Origin: Vulcanimicrobiota bacterium
GTDB taxonomy: Bacteria; Vulcanimicrobiota; JAJTBE01
DNA length: 64,000 nucleotides
Assembly (NCBI GenBank): GCA_021107945.1
Contig: JAIORV010000064.1
Span: 28,059-92,058, forward strand
Direction: 5' to 3'
This document shows positions 1 to 8,845 of this stretch, piece by piece. Below the pieces are notes generated by a model that saw nothing but the letters and a program-made list of their open reading frames with translations, had not been told where the DNA came from and ran no database searches. A program made the translations under genes and the position numbers. Numbering within the stretch: the stretch's first letter is position 1; each line of letters begins with the position of its first letter.

Positions 1-70
1 CAAAAGATATGATTGAGATAGTAAAAAAATCTTCAGATTGCAAAAGAAAAAGTACTGAAGGGGAAAGACA

Positions 71-823
71 ATGAAACCAGTTGTTGGAAAGACACAAGAT
101 GATATTTCACAAGAGTGGGATAGAATTGCTAGATTAAGAGCCGGACAAATTAAGAGATATAAGGATCTGAGTTATAATTTTGTTCTTGTTCCATGCATCT
201 TAGACCTCTCTTCAGAAAGTGAATTTACATCAGTTGTTGATGTGGGCTGTGGAAGCGGCTTTCTTGCCAAACATATTGCCAATAAATCCATGGAATTTGT
301 TGGAGTAGATATGAGTGATGAAAGTGTAAAGATAGCCAATGAAATGTTTGGAGATATTAAAAATGTAAAATTTATTGTTTCTTCAATAGAAAATTATGCT
401 AAGGAAATCAAGGAAGCCCATTTTACTTTGGCAATAGCTAATATGACACTAATGACAACTATTAGTTTAAAAAAATTTGTAAGGTCAATTTGGAAAATAT
501 TAATGCCAAAGTCTCATTTTATTATTACAATTACTCATCCGTGTTTTTGGCCCATTTATTGGGAATACGCAGACAAAGAATGGTTTGATTACAAAAAGGA
601 AATCCCAATTGAGGGTATCTTCAAAATTTCCCTTGAAACATCTCATGGTTTTGTGACAACTCATATTCATAGGCCCATTGAAAAATATATATCTTGTTTA
701 ATTGAAGAAGGTTTCATTATTAATAGGATTGTTGAACCTATGCCAGATAAAAATGTCGAATCAAAATATCCAACAGTGTGGAAATTTCCGCGTTTTTTGG
801 GTATTCACTGTATAAAGAGGTAA
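71..823 (+). CDS. class I SAM-dependent methyltransferase
   Basis: A 250-residue protein with a class I (Rossmann-fold) methyltransferase core. Motif I is VVDVGCGSG at residues 55-63 and binds S-adenosylmethionine; the acidic residue D80 (FVGVD) ends strand 2 and would hold the ribose. The region after residue 150 is specific to this protein and probably defines the substrate, which I cannot name. A purine-rich AAGGGG lies just upstream of the ATG. It is the first gene in the window and stands alone on the plus strand. It belongs to the same fold class as the minus-strand methyltransferase near 3 kb, but the two differ outside the core. The class assignment is sure; the reaction is unknown. 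Confidence 0.8.
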   Translation: MKPVVGKTQDDISQEWDRIARLRAGQIKRYKDLSYNFVLVPCILDLSSESEFTSVVDVGCGSGFLAKHIANKSMEFVGVDMSDESVKIANEMFGDIKNVKFIVSSIENYAKEIKEAHFTLAIANMTLMTTISLKKFVRSIWKILMPKSHFIITITHPCFWPIYWEYADKEWFDYKKEIPIEGIFKISLETSHGFVTTHIHRPIEKYISCLIEEGFIINRIVEPMPDKNVESKYPTVWKFPRFLGIHCIKR

Positions 824-1090
824 AAATTTACTACTTACTATTCAACAGGATAGAGTAGAGATCTATCGTATTGACAGTGCTTTTTCTCTAACTCCCCCTC
901 ATAAAACCGCATTTTTGGCGGGGATGCTATAACGGCTGATCCTGCATCCAAAATCCAGAACACGATAGTCAGACTTGATTCCTATTTTCTTCAGGAACTC
1001 TATTCCTTTTTCCTTTTTCCATATTCATTTTATGTCTCGATAACATACAAGATAAATAGGGACAGCGCCCTTTTTTTTACGGGGTTGTCG

Positions 1091-1210
1091 GATCATATTG
1101 TGATAATGGATGTTGCCACCCCGAAGACATTTGAGAGATACACTCTTAACGACGGGGGAGTGCAAACCGTAATGATTTTCGGAGGCATTGTTGCCAATAT
1201 GTTACTCTGA
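1091..1210 (+). pseudogene. remnant of a phytoene desaturase-like FAD oxidoreductase C-terminus
   Basis: Translation in the frame of the ATG at 1108 gives DHIVIMDVATPKTFERYT at its start and a TGA at 1208-1210. The block DVATPxTFERYTxN is typical of the C-terminal part of phytoene desaturase/RetSat-like amine oxidases. There is no FAD-binding N-terminus upstream and no long reading frame, so this is read as a decayed fragment left in the spacer. The match rests on motif memory over about 20 residues and is therefore tentative. Confidence 0.4.
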
Positions 1211-1269
1211 GGAATAGTGTCGGGTAATAGCCTTTTTTCCAATCCGGTCTGGTCAAATGCCGGCAATAA

Positions 1270-1298
1270 AATAATCCAGAATTAGATTCTGGATTATT
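1270..1298. terminator. AT-rich perfect hairpin, possible terminator
   Basis: AATAATCCAGAAT and ATTCTGGATTATT form a 13-bp perfect stem with a 3-base loop. It lies between the decayed fragment near 1.1 kb and the 3' end of the minus-strand gene ending at 1367. It could end transcription from either side, although the stem is AT-rich and lacks a long U tract. Confidence 0.4.
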
Positions 1299-1366
1299 AT
1301 TCCTTCTGGAAGATTATAATCCCGATATATTTTTGTGGTTGACTCTATCGGGAAGTAATTTTGATA

Positions 1367-1753
1367 TCAACCAAGTTTGGAAATCCACGCTTCATCATCA
1401 GAATCAGCTTCATGGGCAACATGAATGCTGTCTCCGGGCTCAGCGCGTTTTTTTGCAAACTCTTTAACGCCGTTTGCTTTTACGAGGTAAGACGATTTCT
1501 CGACATAATCCATGCCGTCCGCTCCCCAGGTGCGAAAGCGAGTGAATCTTTTATCGCCTTTCTCGTTGGTTTTTTTCATAGTAACGTCGCCTGCGCCGCT
1601 TGCTCTGAAATAATTCATTACCACTTCGATTTCATCACCTGAACCAAGTGGATCCTCAATTGAAGCGACTTCCATGCCTTGAAGTGCTTCGCGAACTCTT
1701 AGAAATTCATCGCGCAAACGGTTTGCGGTTTCTGTATCAATTGCCTGTGGCAT
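1367..1753 (-). CDS. hypothetical cytoplasmic protein, 128 aa
   Basis: I do not recognise this protein. It has no signal peptide or membrane segment, is rich in charged residues, and looks like a compact alpha/beta protein: an N-terminal helix (ETANRLRDEFLRVREAL) is followed by segments rich in Lys, Asp and Glu. The ATG at 1753 has a good ribosome site, GGAGG, eight bases upstream, which supports a real gene. It lies upstream of, and in the same direction as, nothing obvious: the next minus-strand gene (2206-1793) is transcribed toward it and may be co-transcribed across the 39-base gap. Confidence 0.55.
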   Translation of the reverse strand: MPQAIDTETANRLRDEFLRVREALQGMEVASIEDPLGSGDEIEVVMNYFRASGAGDVTMKKTNEKGDKRFTRFRTWGADGMDYVEKSSYLVKANGVKEFAKKRAEPGDSIHVAHEADSDDEAWISKLG

Positions 1754-1792
1754 AGGTTATGCCTCCATTCTTAATTTATTGTTGGATCAAGG

Positions 1793-2206
1793 TTATTTTA
1801 CTCTGTCCAACTCGGTAATAATGACCTTTGAATTCTCACCGTCTTCAATATAGTAAATTACGATTTTATTTTTTGATACTATATCTCCTATTACAAGACC
1901 GTCTTCATGCTCGGCGATATATATCTTCTTGTTGGTTATCGCTACCACGCCTGAGAAGTTCTCGGACATTTCTTTTCCGTTTGAAATCCATATTTTTGTG
2001 CCGGTAAATACTCTGCCTTCTTGCTTCTTAACGATGAATTTCAGAGGCTCTTTTGCCTTTTTGAAACCATCTTTCTTAAAGTGCATCATGGATTTACCAT
2101 GCCAATGCCCTACAAGATTCGGGACTTTCTCCATTGCTGACACTGCACTTGCAGCAATTGTCAGAACAAATGCCAGGAGAAAAATAACGACTAAAAATTT
2201 CTTCAT
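1793..2206 (-). CDS. small exported protein of unknown function
   Basis: A 137-residue protein that begins with a classic signal peptide: MKK, a hydrophobic core (FLVVIFLLAFVLTIAAS), then AVSAM with likely cleavage after the second Ala. The mature part is about 115 residues, rich in beta strand and Lys, and contains a GHWHGKSMMHF segment. An upstream in-frame GTG exists at 2215, but AGGAGG overlaps it. The same AGGAGG sits eight bases before the ATG at 2206, so that ATG is the start. No family is recognised. The beta-rich pattern would suit a small barrel or lipocalin-like fold, but this is only an impression. Confidence 0.65.
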   Translation of the reverse strand: MKKFLVVIFLLAFVLTIAASAVSAMEKVPNLVGHWHGKSMMHFKKDGFKKAKEPLKFIVKKQEGRVFTGTKIWISNGKEMSENFSGVVAITNKKIYIAEHEDGLVIGDIVSKNKIVIYYIEDGENSKVIITELDRVK

Positions 2207-2215
2207 ATAATACAC

Positions 2216-2522
2216 CTCCTGATATAAATTTTCTTTGTAAATGCAACTTACCCTTTGAAGATTTTAAATTATTATTTGGATCCCTTTTGCAAATTGAAGG
2301 TGAGGGAATTGGCGTGACCGGAAGGCGAGAAATGAGAAGCGGGAAACGGGATCCGTCCTCTGACCTCTGGCTTCCGTCCTCCGTTATCCGTTCTCCGTTT
2401 ATCGGGACGGGGACGTCCCTCCTACAGATCTGACTTCCGACTTCCGGCTTCCGTCCTCCGTCATCCGACCTTCGTCCTCCGCCATCTGACATCCGTTATC
2501 CATCATCCGAAATCCGTTTTCC
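2216..2522. repeat. low-complexity CCGT/TCCG repeat tract with GGGACG hairpin
   Basis: This spacer is made of degenerate short words of the type CTTCCG, TCCTCCG, TATCCG and GGGAAACGGGA, arranged over about 200 bp. A hairpin-forming block, TTATCGGGACGGGGACGTCC, lies near 2399 and is followed by CTCCTACAG. The same arrangement recurs at 12315-12420 and, inverted, at 18180-18370. The tract directly follows the methyltransferase stop at 2523. No gene is seen. Confidence 0.7.
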
Positions 2523-3329
2523 TTATTTCCCCATTTCCTCAGAAGCAAAATTCTTTGTTTCTTTTTCCTTATTTCCGATGCCCCAGAAAAGTGGGAGGAA
2601 TGTTATTCTCTCGCCTTTTTCAAGTGCTTCCCTGTCTCTTTTCTCTATTGCCTTCGCCCAGCTTTTCATCATATCGTTTTTGGCCGAGGCCTGAGCAAAT
2701 TCCCATACATGCTCGAATTCTCTCTTCATTGTCTCATCGTCCCACAATTCCGCCGAGACACCTATTTCAAATTTCATTCCGACCCTGGCAAATGTCGCTT
2801 TTAACTTCCTTCCATAGAAAGGATCCGCTCCCTCGTTCATTATTGCTCTGATTGTCGCCGGGACGGCATTATAATCGTCAGGATAATCAATTTTTCCGCC
2901 GTAATCGGGTTCGGCGGCGCATATTATCTTTCCACCTGGTTTTGTAACACGTTTCATCTCCAACAAAACCTGGAAGGGATGTTTAATCCACATCAAGAGA
3001 AACTGACAGAAGGTGCAATCAAATGTGTTATCGTCATACGGCATCTCCTCTGCCTTACCGACAATAAACTTGCCATCCGGGAATTTTTCCTTTGCCTTTT
3101 CAATAAGCTTTTCATTTATATCGATGCCATGAACCTCAATCTTGCTCAACTCGTGAATCTCTTTTGATATGAGGCCTATGCCGCATCCCACATCCAAAAT
3201 CTTCCCCATGTTTTTCATGTCAGCTTTATCATATAACATCTTTCGAAGATGTATCGTCCAGTTGAACTGGCGCGTTAGATGCATCTCCCATAATTTCTCG
3301 TCTAATATCTTATTGGGTTGCATATTCAT
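2523..3329 (-). CDS. class I SAM-dependent methyltransferase (UbiE/Methyltransf_11 type)
   Basis: A 268-residue methyltransferase. Motif I is ILDVGCGIG (residues 44-52), the acidic loop VHGID ends at D70, and the later blocks (GKAEEMPYDDNTFDCTF and VLLEMKRVTKPGGKII) match motifs II-IV of the Methyltransf_11/25 group. The C-terminal third carries a variable cap that probably binds the acceptor. The ATG at 3329 overlaps the TAA of the upstream protease gene by one base (TAATG), which implies translational coupling. A second ATG six bases later is an alternative start. The substrate is unknown; quinone, small-molecule and lipid methyltransferases all share this layout. Confidence 0.8.
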   Translation of the reverse strand: MNMQPNKILDEKLWEMHLTRQFNWTIHLRKMLYDKADMKNMGKILDVGCGIGLISKEIHELSKIEVHGIDINEKLIEKAKEKFPDGKFIVGKAEEMPYDDNTFDCTFCQFLLMWIKHPFQVLLEMKRVTKPGGKIICAAEPDYGGKIDYPDDYNAVPATIRAIMNEGADPFYGRKLKATFARVGMKFEIGVSAELWDDETMKREFEHVWEFAQASAKNDMMKSWAKAIEKRDREALEKGERITFLPLFWGIGNKEKETKNFASEEMGK

Positions 3330-4360
3330 TATTCTCTCATCCCTTCAAGCTTAACTTTTTTACTCATTCTCTTGTTTCCTCTTAAAATACCTATAACTAC
3401 AATATCATTAATTTTCAGTCTTGAGAATACGCTCATCATATCCCTTGTATTGTGAACGGGAACCTGGTTTATGGATACAACGACATCTCCCGGCCGCAGT
3501 CCGGCATCGCGAGCCGGTGACTTGGGCGGAAAACCTAATATGACAACGCCGCTCTTCACTTTCAGTTTCATCCCGGGCTTTACATTGCTCACCTGTACCC
3601 CGAGCCACGGTTTCATCTGGGATGCGCTTTTACTGCCGATAAGTCGTCTTGCCACGTTCATGGCGTGATTTATTGGAATCGCAAAGCTGAGCCCCTGGGC
3701 ATAATCTCCTCTGAGACCCGTATATACAAGTGTATTGATACCCATAACCTGTCCCGATGAATTCACCAGCGCACCGCCGGAGTTACCCGGATTTATTGCC
3801 GCGTCGGTCTGAACAAGATTCTTGAATTTGACTGACGACCTCTTGTCTCCCGCCTCGATATTTCGACCGATGCCGCTTACGCATCCTACGGTAACAGTTG
3901 ATTTGAATTTCCATGGATTGCCGATGGCTATTGCAATCTGTCCCTTTTTCAGCTTGCTGGAGTCACATACTGAAGCTACGGGCAGGTTTTTGGAAGGAAT
4001 TTTTATGACAGCGATGTCCTCGTTGGAATCCGCTCTCCATGAAAGAGCGCTGAATACCCTTCCATCGTTCAGGGTAATATAAATTTTCTTCGCGTTCTTG
4101 ATTACATGCGCGTTTGTTATCACCCATCCCTGTTTGGAGATTATTACTCCCGATCCATAACCTTCCTTGGTTCTTCCGCCGGAGGTCCAGAATGACTTCA
4201 CATTTACAACGGCAGGTTCAACTTTCTCCACAGCTTTTATTACGACTTGCTCCGAACCGGGATAACCGGCGAAGGATTCTGTGGAAGATATTGAAAACAA
4301 TATGCAAAAAGCAATAAGAATGGTTGTGATTTTTGATGGGTACTTTTTGATGCAATACAT
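3329..4360 (-). CDS. HtrA/DegP-like serine endoprotease (S1C) with one PDZ domain
   Basis: A 343-residue trypsin-like protease. Residues 1-31 form a signal peptide. The catalytic triad is intact: H85 (TNAHV), D115 (SNEDIAV) and S194 (PGNSGGAL). One PDZ domain follows at about 250-335, with the carboxylate-binding part near MKPWLGVQV and the typical GLRPGDVVVSIN turn. One PDZ is fewer than DegP has and matches DegS/HhoA-like proteins, but there is no membrane anchor beyond the signal peptide. It should act in the periplasm or outside the cell on misfolded or specific protein substrates. The next gene, a methyltransferase, overlaps its stop codon, so the two are probably one transcript. Confidence 0.92.
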   Translation of the reverse strand: MYCIKKYPSKITTILIAFCILFSISSTESFAGYPGSEQVVIKAVEKVEPAVVNVKSFWTSGGRTKEGYGSGVIISKQGWVITNAHVIKNAKKIYITLNDGRVFSALSWRADSNEDIAVIKIPSKNLPVASVCDSSKLKKGQIAIAIGNPWKFKSTVTVGCVSGIGRNIEAGDKRSSVKFKNLVQTDAAINPGNSGGALVNSSGQVMGINTLVYTGLRGDYAQGLSFAIPINHAMNVARRLIGSKSASQMKPWLGVQVSNVKPGMKLKVKSGVVILGFPPKSPARDAGLRPGDVVVSINQVPVHNTRDMMSVFSRLKINDIVVIGILRGNKRMSKKVKLEGMRE

Positions 4361-4725
4361 TGTTCGATCATCCTTTTTTTAATTATTCACCGCAGAGGGT
4401 GCCAGGAGTGAAAAGATAAAAAGAAAGGAATCCACGATATCGAGGTTGTCAACCTCACCAACAGAAAGGGATCTTTATAAATATGTTAATTTTATATTCA
4501 CCCAAAAAATCCTTGAAGTGTGTAAAATCATAGTTGCTATTTAGCTGTTTCTAATAAGTATTATTCTTTTTGATATGCGGCGAAACGCCGCAGCCATCGA
4601 CGTTGTCATAATGGTAGGGGTGGCGTCTCGCCGCCCAAATAACGGAGATAAAGAATAGAAAAATTCTCTGCGTCCTCTGCGTCCTCTGCGTTGAATATTA
4701 GTTAATCGCGGTGAATATTAGTTAA
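4361..4725. repeat. spacer with GCGGCG hairpin and CGCAGAG-type repeats
   Basis: This 365-bp spacer contains a partial CACCGCAGAGGGTGCC near 4388. A GC-rich hairpin, GCGGCGAAACGCCGC, starts at 4578, with a companion GGTGGCGTCTCGCCGCC at 4618-4634. Three tandem CTCTGCGTC units run from about 4668 to 4692. The short phrase GGTGAATATTAGTTAATC is nearly duplicated just before the next gene end. All of these belong to repeat families found elsewhere in the window. Confidence 0.65.
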
Positions 4726-6525
4726 TCAATGAGATTTAAGCTTCCTGTATTTCTCATAATAATATTTTCCATACCTCGGATTAATACATACCCTGTTGGC
4801 ACCGCCGCTTCTTACAAAGTATATCCTGTCGCCAAGGTAAAGTTCTTTCAATATCCTGTAGAGCTTATTGTGGTACGGCGCTTTTGCCAGGTCAATATCC
4901 ACAGCAACGCCCTGGAGATGTGTCCTGTATCGAACCGGGATACTTCCAGGGGAATATCTTTCCAGAATTCTGCTGTCCAAAGTGGCGCGAAGGGGAACCT
5001 TTACCCGGTTGTTCCCGGTTCTTTGCCTGTACATGCTGTTAATCTCCTGGAGCAGGCCTATCATCTCGGGTGATACATAATAGTTATAAACCTTTCGTTT
5101 TTTCAAATAGCTCGAGGTCGCATCCTTGATAGCTCCAATCCCATTATCCTTATACATTGAAGACGGCAGTTTTACAAGCCAACCGCTTTTAATTCCCCGG
5201 CGGATCATATTATAATCGGTATATGTTCTGAGTCCCCTGCATTCGGCAACATCCCAGGGTCCCCGATATTTTTCAATCAATCCCTTTCTAATGGATTCCG
5301 GCGCATCAAGTGCGGCGTAGCCTGCAATCACTTTCCAGGGGTATATGTCGGACTCATCCCCCAGGGAAAGTCGTTTGTTGGCGGAAGTTGTTATATGCCC
5401 GAATACGGTGCGCAAGCCGCTCAGCATCCCGCGGGATGTATTGTCTTTCCATAGATCTATAAAAGAAAGATTATACTGGTTTATTGCGGACATAATTTCT
5501 TTCTGTGTCATACTGCCGCCTGTCTTTCCCCCGGAAAGGCGTTTGAGGTGGTTTCCGATTATGTCGTTATTGTTGAGTCCTCCGTTGTGGTATGCTGATA
5601 TCGCCAGATCCATCCTGCCTGCATAATTATTATAGAGCAGCTTCAAATATATTGCGGCGTCCTCGATATTACATTCAGGTATGATCCTCTCGTCTTTTAC
5701 GCCGAGTTCGATTCTTTTTTTTCTGTGTCTTTTCGCTACATTAAAGAGACGGGCGTTCTCTTCATGTTTTTTACCTGTCATTTTTAAAAGAGGGAAATTA
5801 AAGCTTTTATTAAGCTTTCTGTATGCAGAGGCAAGCTTCTTTTCCTTTTTCACATAAGGAACATAGAATCTATGCGAAGTATGAACCGCCCCTGCGCTTA
5901 ATTGCCCGACACCTACACATGCCGCCCAGGATCGCCTTGATATTCCACCGGAATTTTCCCAGGTAATTACACCCTCCATCATTTCATGCGGTATCTCGTG
6001 AAGTTTGGAGTAACGCTTTATAAGATTCCTGTATTTTTTTGTTACCCTGATATTGGCGGACATATTATGATTGGCGGTTGTTCTATATACAACCCAGTGG
6101 TATGCGAGTATTGAGCGGGTGGCAAGGAGTTTATCCTTGTGAGTGTATTGGGGAAGTAATTTGTTGACGGCGTCCCAGACGATTTTTACCTCGGGTTTTG
6201 AATATTTTCTCCTGTAGAAGTAACTCAAATAGCCGTCCTTGCTGATTTCCTCGATTTCTTTCTTTGTAAATCCACCTTTTTTTATTTCCGGTATAATATT
6301 GCCGAAGGTTTTTTTATCCGGAGATTTTAAAGGCGTCTCTCCCGGCGTGTTTTTGAGGGGTACCTCTGGCAAAGGAGAGGACGTGGGGGTAAGTGAAACA
6401 ATTGTTTTGTCAGTTTTGTGTGAGTTCGTTTTCTTTTTTTTATTCCCACAACCGTTAAATATAAATAAAATGAAGACCGATATAAAGACTGCAATTAATG
6501 TTTGTAAAGTTCTTTTATTTTTCAT
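4726..6525 (-). CDS. lytic transglycosylase-like lipoprotein with C-terminal M15-like domain
   Basis: A 599-residue protein (numbering here from the TTG at 6537, where the chain is 603). A hydrophobic N-terminus ends in IFNGC30, a plausible lipobox, so a lipoprotein is likely. Residues 180-330 resemble an SLT transglycosylase: a candidate catalytic Glu at E194 (TWENSGG), VGVGQLSAGA at 209-217 and the AISAYHNGG block at 312-320. The C-terminus (510-603) resembles peptidase M15: THLQGVAVD at 539-547 supplies His540 and Asp547 as zinc ligands, but the usual final VHVD is VCIN here. Such enzymes cut the glycan and peptide parts of murein. ATG 6525 is preferred over TTG 6537; neither has a clear ribosome site. 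Confidence 0.7.
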   Translation of the reverse strand: MKNKRTLQTLIAVFISVFILFIFNGCGNKKKKTNSHKTDKTIVSLTPTSSPLPEVPLKNTPGETPLKSPDKKTFGNIIPEIKKGGFTKKEIEEISKDGYLSYFYRRKYSKPEVKIVWDAVNKLLPQYTHKDKLLATRSILAYHWVVYRTTANHNMSANIRVTKKYRNLIKRYSKLHEIPHEMMEGVITWENSGGISRRSWAACVGVGQLSAGAVHTSHRFYVPYVKKEKKLASAYRKLNKSFNFPLLKMTGKKHEENARLFNVAKRHRKKRIELGVKDERIIPECNIEDAAIYLKLLYNNYAGRMDLAISAYHNGGLNNNDIIGNHLKRLSGGKTGGSMTQKEIMSAINQYNLSFIDLWKDNTSRGMLSGLRTVFGHITTSANKRLSLGDESDIYPWKVIAGYAALDAPESIRKGLIEKYRGPWDVAECRGLRTYTDYNMIRRGIKSGWLVKLPSSMYKDNGIGAIKDATSSYLKKRKVYNYYVSPEMIGLLQEINSMYRQRTGNNRVKVPLRATLDSRILERYSPGSIPVRYRTHLQGVAVDIDLAKAPYHNKLYRILKELYLGDRIYFVRSGGANRVCINPRYGKYYYEKYRKLKSH

Positions 6526-6849
6526 GTTATTATTCAAAGTATCTATTCACCGTGTATTTATTCACCGCAAAGACCACAAAGACCACGAAGACCGGAGTCC
6601 GGATTTAAGACTGTTGAAAAAGGTGTTTTAACGCAGAGTCCGCAGAGAATTAACAGGTAATAATGGCGGTATCTCTGTGTCCCCTGTGTCCTCTGTGGAA
6701 AATGGGAAATGGGAAACGAGAAAAGGGAAACAGGAAAATACCGGGATTTTGAGGTTTTTCGACACCCTCACATAAGATTTCGTCTTCCATTTTCTATTCT
6801 CCATTATCCATATTCATATACATATTGACAAGTATTCAGTCGTAATCCA
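6526..6849. repeat. composite CGCAGAG / GGGAAACG repeat spacer
   Basis: The spacer holds CACCGCAAAGACCACAAAG-type units (about 6560), then AACGCAGAGTCCGCAGAG (6631-6648) and the facing CTCTGTGTCCCCTGTGTCC units (6674-6698). A purine tract of GGGAAA words follows, and then a distinctive end block, ATTTTGAGGTTTTTCGACAC, at 6746-6765. The same order recurs at 8400-8600 and 63690-63810. No gene is seen. Confidence 0.7.
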
Positions 6850-8271
6850 CTATCGTCTTTTAAACTTTGGTTTCCTGCATGCAATAACAAGCGCCTTGTC
6901 CTCTTCGTCGAAGGTATAGCCCTTGGGATTTATAAGAACTTGTCCCCCCGGTTTTTGTACTCCCACGAGTATTGCATTATGCTTTTCTTTCCATGTTGTC
7001 ATGACCTCGTCAAAGTTCTTACCCACCAGTTCATCAGGTATCGCCACTTCGAAAACCTGGTTCCCCTGCGAGGGTCTCAACAGTTCTGTATAAAACGGCA
7101 CCACGCTTGATTTCATTGCGGCCTGCGTCATCAAATATGCCGAGATGTTGCTGGAAAGCACGATACTTTCAACCTTGCTCATCTGCAGGTGAGATTCATT
7201 TTCCGGGTGTATAAGCTCGGCGCAGGAGTATATATCCGGGTTCAGCTTTTCAATGGTAAGCGCCGCCAGTACGGTTCTTGCGTCAGCGTCGTAATCGGAG
7301 CGGCCTTTGTTCAAGTCGGCAAGGATGATGGCGATAGAGGCATCCATGATGTTTGCGAATTTGAGAGTCTCGGCATTGATAAAATCTTGTTTCACATGAT
7401 AAACACCTGTCATATCCACGTTGAAAATGCTTAAATCGGGAAGCTCTTCTATCTCTGATATTATAACAAAACTTCTCCCCTTGTAATCGGGATCGCTCTG
7501 AAACTCGGCGAGTATCTTCCCCACAGAGTCATTCCAGCCACATATTATAACGTGATTATCCATATCCTTGAAATTTAATTTACCCAAAATCGCACCCTCC
7601 CTGAGTCGTTCTATCATAATGGCGGAGACTGTACCGGTTAATATTGCGAAAAGTCCCATTCCACTGAACGTTACAATCAGTACCGTTATCTTGCCTCCCA
7701 GTGTTTTGGGGAACTGGTTTGCAAATTCCCCGGCGAAAAGAGAATATATCGTTATCCAGAAAGCTTTTTCCAGGTGCTGGAATGGCACACCTTCAGTTTT
7801 TGCGAATTCGAAGTGGATATATATGGCAGTTGAGAAAAACACAACAAAAGCAATAACGGCAAAAATGATGGCATATTCCAGGATCTTTTTCTTGAAAAGA
7901 TATGTAAAAGCCCGGAGATGCCGACGCATAAGAACAGCAAGGGACGCCATCCGGAGAACTCTTAAAACCCTGAGTATCCTGATGAAACGAAAAGGCCGCA
8001 GGAAAGGTATTATCGCCAGCATGTCAATCCAGTATGTGCATATGTAGGTTTTGAAATTTGTCGAGGCGAAAAAACGAAGGGTCAACTCCACTACAAATAT
8101 CAATATAATTAATTCATTTGTCCTTGTCACCCAGTTGTCGGTCTCCGGTGGAAGGAATACAATCTCCCAGAAAATGAGAACCACGGAGATTAATATCAGT
8201 GTAAAAATACTGAGCTCGAAATACTTATTGTTGACAATTATTCGACTTAATCTCTTTATTTTATCTCGCAT
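6850..8271 (-). CDS. six-TM voltage-sensor-like ion channel with RCK/TrkA-N domain and atypical filter
   Basis: A 473-residue channel-like protein. S1-S4 span about 18-115, and S4 carries regularly spaced Arg between R92 and R107 (RPFRFIRILRVLRVLRM). S5 lies at 130-152, and the pore helix begins at 165. The following sequence aligns position for position with a potassium channel (AFW near 170-172, PKT at 188-190), but the TVGYGD filter is replaced by AGEFAN at 180-185. S6 is at 195-222. A Rossmann-type RCK domain starts at NHVIICGWN (239-247), and a second ligand-binding half follows to the C-terminus. The fold is certain, but the ion carried is not: the filter contains Glu182. ATG 8271 is the only good start. 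No partner gene is linked. Confidence 0.85.
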   Translation of the reverse strand: MRDKIKRLSRIIVNNKYFELSIFTLILISVVLIFWEIVFLPPETDNWVTRTNELIILIFVVELTLRFFASTNFKTYICTYWIDMLAIIPFLRPFRFIRILRVLRVLRMASLAVLMRRHLRAFTYLFKKKILEYAIIFAVIAFVVFFSTAIYIHFEFAKTEGVPFQHLEKAFWITIYSLFAGEFANQFPKTLGGKITVLIVTFSGMGLFAILTGTVSAIMIERLREGAILGKLNFKDMDNHVIICGWNDSVGKILAEFQSDPDYKGRSFVIISEIEELPDLSIFNVDMTGVYHVKQDFINAETLKFANIMDASIAIILADLNKGRSDYDADARTVLAALTIEKLNPDIYSCAELIHPENESHLQMSKVESIVLSSNISAYLMTQAAMKSSVVPFYTELLRPSQGNQVFEVAIPDELVGKNFDEVMTTWKEKHNAILVGVQKPGGQVLINPKGYTFDEEDKALVIACRKPKFKRR

Positions 8272-8845
8272 GGTTAAAAAAGCCTCGATGTTTGTAGCAA
8301 TCTAAGTGTATCAATTTTGTTGTTCTATTCCAACTGAATATGCCCTTCCTTAACGGGAAATGAGAGTCGGGGATCTTTTCTCCTGCCTCTGATTTGAGAC
8401 TGTCGAACAAGTGGTTTTGCACCGCAGAGATCGCCCTGAAACAAGTTCAGGGCAGGCTCCGTTCGCAGAGGATAACCGGAGAAAAAACATTGATACTTCT
8501 GTGCTCTCTGTGACCTCTGTGGTAAATGGGAAAAGGGAAACGAGAGAAGGGAAACGGGAAACAAACGAGATTTCGAGTTTTTTCGATACCCTCATTTCCG
8601 ACCTCCATATTCATTAATATACTGATAAATGCAATTATTTCCTTTGCATGATTCACTTTTTCCTTTTTCAAGGAAGTCTATTAAAGAGAATCGAAGAATG
8701 TAATATTCAAGTAAATAACCTATATTATATTCCCAATAAATCCTTAACGAAACAACTCGGATGAAATATCGGTAATATGATAAAAGTATATCCGGCGTTT
8801 GTTTCTTGATTTTAAAATCACTATAATAATTTCAAGAGAATAAAA
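8272..8845. repeat. composite CGCAGAG element with nested CTGAAACAAGTTCAG palindrome
   Basis: The region 8402-8600 is a composite interspersed repeat. It starts GTCGAACAAGTGGTTTTGC, runs through CACCGCAGAGATCG, a palindromic CCCTGAAACAAGTTCAGGG at 8432-8450, GTTCGCAGAGGATAACCGG and the facing CTCTGTGACCTCTGTGGTAA, then GGGAAACG words and TTTTTTCGATACCCTC. An inverted copy lies at about 10855-10955, on the far side of the next gene. The part from 8600 to 8845 is AT-rich and should contain the promoter of the downstream gene, but I see no convincing -35/-10 pair. Confidence 0.75.

Larger units (their letters stand above)
824..1366. other. 543-bp spacer with gene remnant and hairpin
   Basis: No intact gene is visible here. 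The spacer holds the oxidoreductase remnant at 1091-1210 and the hairpin at 1270-1298. The rest is AT-rich and shows no recognised repeat family apart from a short GC-rich palindrome, GGGACAGCGCCC, near 1060. Confidence 0.5.

Noticed and set aside
2094..2492. 132-residue minus-strand frame in the low-complexity tract
   Set aside because: It is made of translated CCGT/TCCG repeats and overlaps the small exported gene in another frame.
8325..8671. Several 68-81 residue frames over the composite repeat
   Set aside because: All are translations of the CGCAGAG composite repeat in different frames, with no start signals or conservation.
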